From Epichloe hybrida (Eukaryota > Ascomycota > Sordariomycetes > Hypocreales > Clavicipitaceae), in assembly GCA_019022495.1 (NCBI GenBank), contig JAFEKR010000012.1, positions 992,001 through 1,056,000 of the forward strand: a DNA stretch of 64,000 nucleotides. Direction: 5' to 3'. The notes below the pieces were generated by a model. It had not been told where the DNA came from, did not search any database, and saw only the letters and a list, made by a program, of their open reading frames with translations. Each line of letters opens with the position of its first letter. Positions within the stretch are counted from its first letter, which is position 1. The translations under genes and the position numbers were made by a program. Of this stretch, positions 56,409 to 64,000 are shown piece after piece.

Positions 56409-59400
56409 TCATCTTTCCTTCTTGTCAGCAACCTGCTGCGTTGAGAACGAGCAAAACTTATCCTTAATCGCCACCACTTCGTAGGTGCCTTCTTGGCTAG
56501 CCTTGATGATCTTGCTGTGTTCATAGGATATGTCATGCCTGGTTTCAAGAACGACGCTCCGGTGGCCCTTCTTGGCATTGGTGCTTCTGGTGTAGGTGAA
56601 TTCGAAGGGAGGCGTGCCCCAAAACTCGAATAATATATCAACCTCGTTGCCCTCGTGAATATCTACACGCGACTGCTTTCCACGACTGATTTGAACGCTT
56701 GGAAGCGGGTGGATCTTCTTGAGCAGGTTGACCGCCGCCCGACAATCGCTAGCTTTGTCGGCAATGCTCGTAATGGTAAAGTCGCCGGGCTTCTCGGCAA
56801 CACGGCGGAAGTTGGTCGTCTGTGACTTGGCGTTCCACCGACCATTGAATTCATACGTGATGTCGAACGGTGGGGTTCCGGAAAGCGTGTATGCGATTCT
56901 TTCACCCACGCAAAAGTCTTCCCGGGACTCGAGGGGGTAGATGGACGGGGCATCGAAAAGCTGAATCTGGATAGAGGGAGCATGGACTTCGTACTTTCGC
57001 TGGCAACCCTTCGCATCGCGGACACGTCTTATGCGTAGCTGTTGGGTACCGAGCCGGAGGTGCTCTCTCGGGATTGGCATTGTGTAGGAGTTGGAGTTGA
57101 TGGAAGGAATTCGATAGGTTTCGGGTGCTGACCCCGACTGATGCTTGATTTCAACTTCGACATAGAAGGGTGCGACTCCGGTCAAGGCTATGGGTATGCT
57201 GTCCTCGTGATCTTGCTGCTCCATGCAATACTTGAATGACTGGCCAGGTTTCGAAAACACTGCCGCTGGCCTGGCATTAACACGCTGCTGCACCAACAGC
57301 GGGTGCATTCTATTGTCGCTGCTGTAGAGGTTATCTTCCAGCCCAACAAATTTGTACGTGTAGTCGCCGGCCTTGGCAGTATCCATGGATATTGATGCCT
57401 TGGACAAAGCTGCATCAAACTCTTTGAGGGGAGACTTGGCGTTTGAACCTTGTTCAGATTTGTGCTCGATCTCATATGACACATGATACGGAGGAGACCC
57501 TGCAATGCATTAGTTGTTAGCCCGTACACTTGACACTTGAGGCGGAGCATGGTGTGTTTACTCACCCTGCAAGCTGACTTCAAATCCATCAATATCACCC
57601 TCGCATACGTCTTGCTTGATGAACCCGCCTTTGCCCTTGGTGATACTTCCAGTCTGGACCACGGAGATCTCAGGCCGAGGAAACCAGTCCACACGAAACG
57701 TGGAAGCCTGCGTGTCCACGGTTCCTTGACACTGGTTATCCTTGACATCGACAATCTCATAGACACCTCGAGACTTGACGACGATATGGTCGTTCGCAGT
57801 GTTTGCCGTCTTCGTGTGAACACTTCCAGACTCGTTCAAGTTTTGATATTGTATGGTCCAAGGTGGTTCGCCTTGAAGGCGAAGAGGTAGTTGTACAGAT
57901 GCGTCTTCGACGGCCGAGATATAGTTCTTCTGCTCTATTAACCCGAAAGCACCTCGAGGATGTTGACGACGAACAGCTATCTTGACTTGATCTTGCAAAA
58001 AGGTTCGACATCCGCGCTTGTCCTGCACGCTGCTTAGAGCAAGAATATACTCACCGCCCTTGGTCAGGGGTAGCGTCTTGATTTTGAATGTGTTTTCGTG
58101 CAAGTTGCTTGCACGCTCGGCTTTACGTTTGCCATCATGTACAGTCTCCCACTCCAAGTTGAAAGGAGGGTCGCCATTCAGTGCAACGTTGACCTCAATC
58201 GCAGAGTCGAGACAAGCGTTGATCACATCCCGCGCTTGGACGAATCTGGCTGACGCTGCAGGCTTGACCTCCTGTTCGAGAACCTTGTCCTGGCCTGATA
58301 AAGCGAGGCCTTTGTACACAGCATCACTGATCGTCTTGAACAAATACTTGTGATGACCAGCCTTCTTAGGGATGAGTTCAAGTTGTGATCGTAACCCAGG
58401 AACGTTCAGGCTTTTGTGTTCAACGTGACCATCTGAGATGATATCATAGTGCACAATAAAAGGGGGAGTTCCCACTAGATCCAAGTCTACGCGAAGACCG
58501 ATGGAGTTACCCGCGCATTTATCAGGAATGTCCTCGGATCGGATGGAAAGATGAGGCTCAAGTGGGTTCAATAGCAGGCAAGATGATGGTTCGTCAACCT
58601 CGCCATCACATGACCCGCTCGACACTGATTTGAGGGTGTAAAGTCCAGGTTGGGAGATGAAAGCTTTGTCCCTGGAGTTCTTGGCCGAATGGCTGTGTAT
58701 TGATGATTTGTCACCATGATCTCCACTGTTAGTGAGAGTGTCAATGGGTGAGAATTGCCAGGTGATTTCGTGTGATGCATTATCGATGGACCCTGAAAGA
58801 ATGAATTTGACGGGTAGTTCCTTCGCTTGGCCTTTTGCCACCTTCAAAGGATTTCTGAGGTCGCAAGTCTCCATGCGAATCTTGGGTCGTTGTCGTACAA
58901 TGAACTTTTGAGTCTGGCCTTTTGCATGAGCAGCATCCACATCATCCCCAGGCTTCGCATAACTGACGACATTGTCAAATGCATCATGGACTTCGTCGAC
59001 AGAGTACTCCCACTCTCCCGAAGAGGTGAGGGATTCATTGAGGCCGACCGTGACTTTTGCCGGTTGTACCCATGAAAAGTCTTCAACGCCATCCACAGCA
59101 GCACCATTCTTTCCAGCAATGAGAGGCGAGGCAAAACCCTCCGGCTGCAAGCTCTGGAAGCGGAAGTCGTGGTTTTTGCCATTCACTGCCCGGCTGTATA
59201 CAATCTTCAGAGGTGGTGTGCCGATAACTTCGAGGGATAAGTCTGACAAATCGCGGATGCATCGCTGAGAGGATTCAGGTGCTCTAATTCTAGCCTGGGG
59301 ACATGGAACCACAAAAGTTTCCCTGGTAGCGCGCTGAACTTCGAGCTTGTATTCATCTAGAACCTTGCCCAGGCGATACACTCCAGGCTTCTTGACAACA

Positions 59401-60340
59401 TATTGCCAATTGAAGCCGACGGTGTTGGGATCGGAGCTCTGATCGCGGATGGCTCTGGCGACTCTGTTGACTTCTCGGGGAGGAATTTTTATAGTCTCCT
59501 GCTTGCTGGTATCGAGGTCGATTCTGACAAGCTCTATCTCGGCGGGTATAGTGGCATTGAAGTAAATTGGTAGCGGCACACCCGTCTTGTCCTTGTGACC
59601 AAGGCAATAGGGGATCGCGCTCGGGTTGAGAACGGCAGAGCCTTCCGGAAGGATGTTGATAATTTGTCTGCCCATGATCAACGAGTGGTTATTCAGGATG
59701 CTTGAAACCTTGACGTTATGCTCGGAGATGGAAATTTCGCGATCGTACAGAACCTTGGCGAAGCCCAGGAGCCACGTTTGCCAAGGTAGCTGTGTTTGGG
59801 AGGGCCAGCGTCAGTCTCATCTCCCAGGTCAAGTACTTCGTTGTACTGGAGAGGGTCTGGCATGGGCTGACTTACAGGAATGTTGAACATCAACATATAA
59901 TTGAGGACAACGTGACCGGCGAACAGAGTTGTCACCGTGAACTGGGAAAGCTCCAGCCACGGTATTCTAAGCTCAGGCAAGCCGAATAGGAAGGCAAAAT
60001 CTATGAAGATCCATTTCAAGAAAAGCCACCAAGATGAGTCGCCATCCTCGATGACCTGAAGCCAGTCGTAGAGCTTCCATGCCCACAATAGCACGTATAC
60101 ACCGAAGGCGTATAAACGCTGTTGCGGAGCATCGAGAAAGGTCAGAGGAATGACGGGCTCGCTGGTGGCCCGGCGTATCGCGGCATTCTCGGGAGCGAGA
60201 GGAAGAGTGGGTGATTTAGCTGACGTGCCGTCCGATGAGGCGGTGCCGACCGTGGACGGTGTTTCTTGGGGGTTTTGTCGTCGTGCAACGGTACCTGGGG
60301 TTGCTGGGAACCCAGACCGCAGGCGAGGAGTTGCGCTCAT
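56409..60340 (-). CDS. POM152: Nucleoporin Pom152
   Basis: Model: complement(join(56409..57499,57566..59789,59876..60340)), 1259 aa, the expected size. Intron 1 (GTAAGT...CACAG, 86 nt) is phase 0 and intron 2 (GTGAGT...TGCAG) is phase 1; both junctions read smoothly ([27 protein letters not shown]). The Ser/Thr/Pro-rich nuclear/cytoplasmic N-terminus (1-70) is followed by hydrophobic segments at about 76-94, 104-121 and 134-154. The long lumenal part is built of repeated Ig-like modules marked by G-x-PP-(F/W)-x-(I/V)-x-[71 protein letters not shown]. Pom152 anchors the nuclear pore membrane ring in the perinuclear space. It is an ordinary, intact-looking gene. Confidence 0.95.
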
Positions 60341-60717
60341 CGCATTCCGTGTTCACAGCGTCAGCGTCGTGAGCAAGAAAGCATCGGAAGCGAGGATAGT
60401 AATTGTGCTGACGGGTGTGAAGGATGCCAGTCTCCGAGGGAAATAAAGTGATGGCGTCGCGTAATCCGTAGAGTTTTGTAGGGAAGTGCCGGCGGTTGCG
60501 TTCACGATGGCTCCAACTTGTTGACAAGCCCTGGACAACTTTTTGCGTAGGAGGTGCCTGGCCGGTGTGGATACCCACGGATACCCACCCCCTGTTCTGC
60601 CTGTTCTGCCTGTTCTGCTTGTCTTGTCTCGTCACGTCAGGTCCTGGCGGGACTTCTTTTGAACGCGCTTGGGATTGGGACTGGGATCAGGATCGGGACT
60701 GGGATTGGGCGATAATA
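60341..60717. promoter_or_regulatory. POM152 upstream region with two minisatellites
   Basis: TTCTGCCTG-type 9-bp units at about 60593-60625, and GGGA(C/T)T-type 6-bp units (GGGATTGGGACTGGGAT...) at about 60667-60708. Both lie between the start codon and the Tc1/mariner element. Confidence 0.6.
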
Positions 60718-62101
60718 CAGTGGGGGTGCAGATGTGAGGATAATGAAACGCGACCCCACCTAGCATCACGAAAAATCGCGTTACCTTCTGTCTACATTAT
60801 TAACTTAACTTATATATATCTTAATAAAAATGCCTCTAATTATGCCTAGAGTTAAATATAGTCCTTATAAGAGGACTAGAGTTATATTAGCCTTTAATTT
60901 AGGCATAATAGGTAAAGAGATCATAGAGAAAGAGGGTATTCCCCTTATAATTATATATAGCATCTATTAACGCTATTAAACCTAAATATTAGCTAAGTCT
61001 TTGCCACGCCCTAGCTAGCCACTAAAACTTAGGATATATAATAAAAGGTATATCTTTCTTTAGATATAGAGTAATCCTTTTATAAAGAATAAAGATTTAG
61101 TTTAATAAGCTAGTCTTAACTATTTTATAATTACTTTATAAAGGTTCCTTATAAAAGAGGGTATTTAGCACTAAAAGGCACTCTAATAACCTAAATTATT
61201 ACTAGAAGTAGCTAAAAAAAGGCTTAAATTTATATATAAGTATCTATATAAGTTACTATCTTTTTAGTAATATTGGATCTTTTTAGATAAAAGTATAATT
61301 AAATATAGAAAAGAGAAGCGTTAGAAATAGGTTTATTATAATTAAGTATATACATAAAAACAGCTATAACTCCTATAACTTACTTTTCTAGACTAAGTAA
61401 CTTCTTTTATAATATATTTAACCTTAAATAAAGCTAATAAGGCATTTATAAATATTCTAGGACACTATTATATTTAACTATTACACTTTATTATACATGC
61501 TTTATAGAGACTATTAAGTAGCATGTAGCAGTATTATAGCGCGCTAAATCTTAGAATGCCTTTAAGAGTAGCTTCTAACTATTACTAAACTAGGTTATAT
61601 ATTTACTTAAGATAACGCTCTAACTTATAAAGCTTAAATTATATAAGAGTGGTTAAAGGAATAAGCTAATAAAAACGTAGTTAAATTAGTAAATTAGCCG
61701 CTATATTTGCCTAATCTTAATCCTATTAAGAACCTCTAGAAACTTATAAAAGAAGAAATCATAAAGTAATATCTAGAACTAGCTTTAATAATAACTTTAA
61801 ATTATAGTCTAGAAAAGCTTTATAAAGCTACTATTAAAGGTTAGGAGTAAATTAAAGAGAATGTTATAAATTAGCTTATAGAATTAATACCGCGCTAAAT
61901 CATGGCTACTATGCACGCTAGAGGGTGGTACATGAAGTATTAGGCCTCCTAGATAAAAGAGGAATTAATTCCTATTACAAGCATATAATTTACAATAGAT
62001 TAGAGTCAAAATTACGTGTGCGGCGAGGCAATTAAATTACGAGGTCAATTCGCCCGATGGGGTCAATTTTCGTGGTTATCCAGACTTTCGCTACCCCACT
62101 G
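60718..62101 (+). mobile_element. RIP-mutated Tc1/mariner element, 1384 bp
   Basis: Ends CAGTGGGG...CCCCACTG with TA on each side (60716-60717, 62102-62103), the Tc1/mariner target. The outer 60-70 bp on each side remain relatively GC-rich and are imperfect inverted repeats. The interior (about 60830-61942) carries a decayed transposase: MPLIMPRVKYSPYKRTRVILAF, then LYLPNLNPIKNL..LIKEEI (from the W-P-x-Y-S-P-D-L-N-P-I-E-N-x-W catalytic block) and ending ARGWYMKY. Stops interrupt it. Confidence 0.88.
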
Positions 62102-62103
62102 TA

Positions 62104-63121
62104 CATGGCTCCATGTGTCAGGCACCCCTCGTGGTGCATCGGGCACCCCAACTTGTGACTAGGACACTAACTCCTCTGTTATTAGGACTTATATATAAAC
62201 TCGTGGTGCATTGGGCACCCCAACTTGTGGCTAGGACGCTAACTCCTCTGTTATTAGGACTTATATATAAATTCAGTGTAGTGTAAGATAGGCTTAGGGC
62301 TTATATCCTATAATTATGTTTTTTTTATAATCTTTACCGCAGAACGCACTATATAATAAAGCTATTATAAAGCTATTACTAAATCTATTAATAAAGCTAT
62401 TATTACTGCCTAGTTATTACCATAAGCGCCTAAAATAAACTCCCTATACTTAAAGACCTTTACTAGCCTTAATAATATTAGGGTTACTATTAATTTAACC
62501 TATTATAACCTAGGCTTTGCTATTATAATCTATAAGAGTAAACCTAACGCGAAGTATCCTATAAGAATTATCCTACAATGCTATAAGGGTTGTAGATATA
62601 TGCTATAGCATAATCCTAAGGCTTATAGTACTTAAGCCTAAATGATAATGGCTCCATGTGTTAGGCACCCCTCGTGGTGTATCGGGCACCCTAACTTGTG
62701 GCTAGGACGCTAACTCCTCTGTTATTAGGACTTATATGTAAATTCGGTGTAGTGTAAGATAGGCTTAGGGCTTGCATCCTATAATCGTGTTTTTTTTGTA
62801 TCTCTACCGCAGAACGCACCGTATAATAAAGCTATTATAAAGCTATTACTAAATCTATTAATAAAGCTATTATTACCGCCTAGTTATTACTATAAGCGCC
62901 TAAAATAAACTCCCTATACTTAAAGACCTTTACTAGCCTTAATAATATTAGGGCTACTATTAATTTAACCTATTATAACCTAGGCTTTGCTATTATAATC
63001 TATAAGAGTAAACCTAACGCGAAGTATCCTATAAGAATTATCCTATAATGCTATAAGGGTTATAAATATATGCTATAGCATAATCCTAAGGCTTATAGTA
63101 CTTAAGCCTAAATAATAATAA
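62104..63121 (+). repeat. Tandem duplication of a transposon fragment (about 470-540 bp units)
   Basis: GGCTCCATGTGT(C/T)AGGCACCCC begins units at 62107 and 62650. The first unit holds an internal 72-bp tandem duplication (62130 and 62202). Each unit encodes the same decayed peptide on the plus strand, with YYNLGFAIIIYKSKPNAKYP and IRIILQCYKGC, resembling the N-terminal zinc/FAR1-like part of Mutator-type transposases. That assignment is weak. Confidence 0.6.
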
Positions 63122-63582
63122 GCTTGTAAATAATAGAGTGCTTATTTAGGCTTATAATAGCTATAGAGCTTAGTGTTTATTGCCTTATTTAAACTAAGAC
63201 CTCTAACTATAATTATAAGCTTAATCTATTATTACTCCTACAAATCCAGTAGTCTAAAGTTTAGAAGGTAAAAGGGAAGATAATCTCCCTTTATAATAGC
63301 AGTATCTTACCTCTTTAAATACTTAAGCACCTTTATTATAATAATGCTAATAGCGTTAAGGGCGTTATGTGATTTAATATCTATAACTGCATTTACTAGC
63401 ATTATTAACGTAAACTTAATGGTTGCATAGAGGTTAAATAGCTCTATAATTAGCTTTAAGATAATCCCTCCTATTATTATAAAGATTCCTAAAGCCCTAA
63501 TAGTTAGATTATAAGGCTTTTTATTGCTCTAATCTTAGGGCTTAAACTTTTAGAATCACATCTAGATGTTTATCTCTATAAT
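63122..63582. other. RIP-degraded sequence, probably the rest of the same transposon
   Basis: Broken plus-strand frame continues (KVKGKIISLYNSSILPL...). No intact gene. Confidence 0.35.
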
Positions 63583-63844
63583 TGTTATGGACTAGCCCCT
63601 AGGCGACTGCGATAGGGCGTTAATATAGTATTAAGAGACTTAAGGAGAAAGGAGGAAGGGTAAGAGGCTATCCCTAGTAGTGCCCCTTATACCCCCTTAG
63701 CTACTTATATAAGCCTCCTTTTCTTACCTTAACTACTTTTACCACTTCTCTCTCTAACTACTATATAGATAATACTTAGGCAAAGCCTAAGCCCTTATAT
63801 ATACCCTTACTTAGGTATATCTAATAAGTCCCCTTTTTATAATA
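63583..63844. repeat. LTR, 262 bp (TGTTAT...ATAATA)
   Basis: Matches 40693-41429 outside the latter's insertion. The end has ATAACA changed to ATAATA. Continues into RIP-mutated DNA at the window edge, so a second gypsy element probably extends beyond. Confidence 0.7.
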
Positions 63845-64000
63845 GTCCTATAAATTATCCTATAGGTTATTAATCCTATTCCCTGCTTATTATTATTAGA
63901 TATATAATATATCTACCCCACTAGCTATTATATAGTAATAGTAACTGCCTTACTTCTATGCCTTAGTTTTGCGGTGTGTATAACGCGTTTACCTTACTAA
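63845..64000. other. RIP-affected DNA at window end
   Basis: Short stretches resemble 41551-41630, consistent with the interior of the same LTR family. Confidence 0.45.

Overview
This is nuclear DNA of a filamentous ascomycete. Genes have short introns (about 50-110 nt) with GTAAGT-like donors, and the products (Utp22/Nrap, Pom152, Cps1-like glycosyltransferase, BTB protein, NRPS-like enzyme) are typical of Pezizomycotina, probably Sordariomycetes/Hypocreales. Normal-composition gene islands alternate sharply with extremely AT-rich blocks in which CA and TG dinucleotides are almost absent and TA is abundant. That is the footprint of repeat-induced point mutation (RIP).

Layout. 1-1.9 kb: a frameshifted remnant of a large collagen-like protein, abutting an opposite small ORF. 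2.6-12.0 kb: a secondary-metabolism-like locus, with a full-size ABCB efflux pump (-) and a T-C-A NRPS-like gene (+) sharing a 1-kb divergent promoter, followed by a HAD phosphatase (-). 12.65-21.61 kb: one RIP-destroyed LTR retrotransposon with 116-bp LTRs and a 4-bp target duplication, inserted in an older repeat. 22.1-31 kb: a truncated RIM2-type mitochondrial carrier, a Gfo/Idh/MocA sugar or dihydrodiol dehydrogenase, an FAD oxidoreductase, a Cps1-like family-2 glycosyltransferase and a BTB/POZ protein. The three enzymes are co-directional and may act together in carbohydrate chemistry. 31.7-50.1 kb: a nested transposon graveyard. A copia-like element (minus strand) encloses a gypsy remnant and many hAT-type elements and MITEs with 8-bp target duplications, plus a tRNA-like island. 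50.1-52.5 kb: gene-free, less mutated DNA with head-to-head gypsy RT fragments. 52.5-60.3 kb: two convergent housekeeping genes, UTP22 (with an in-frame TGA) and POM152. 60.7-64 kb: a RIP-mutated Tc1/mariner element, a duplicated transposon fragment and another LTR copy.

The best candidates for something new are the ABC/NRPS-like locus with its palindromic CGG site, the dehydrogenase/FAD-oxidoreductase/glycosyltransferase trio, and the hAT family, whose ends allow nested and rearranged insertions to be read base by base. All gene models are by eye. Splice sites were chosen by frame, consensus and family resemblance, without alignment or transcript evidence.
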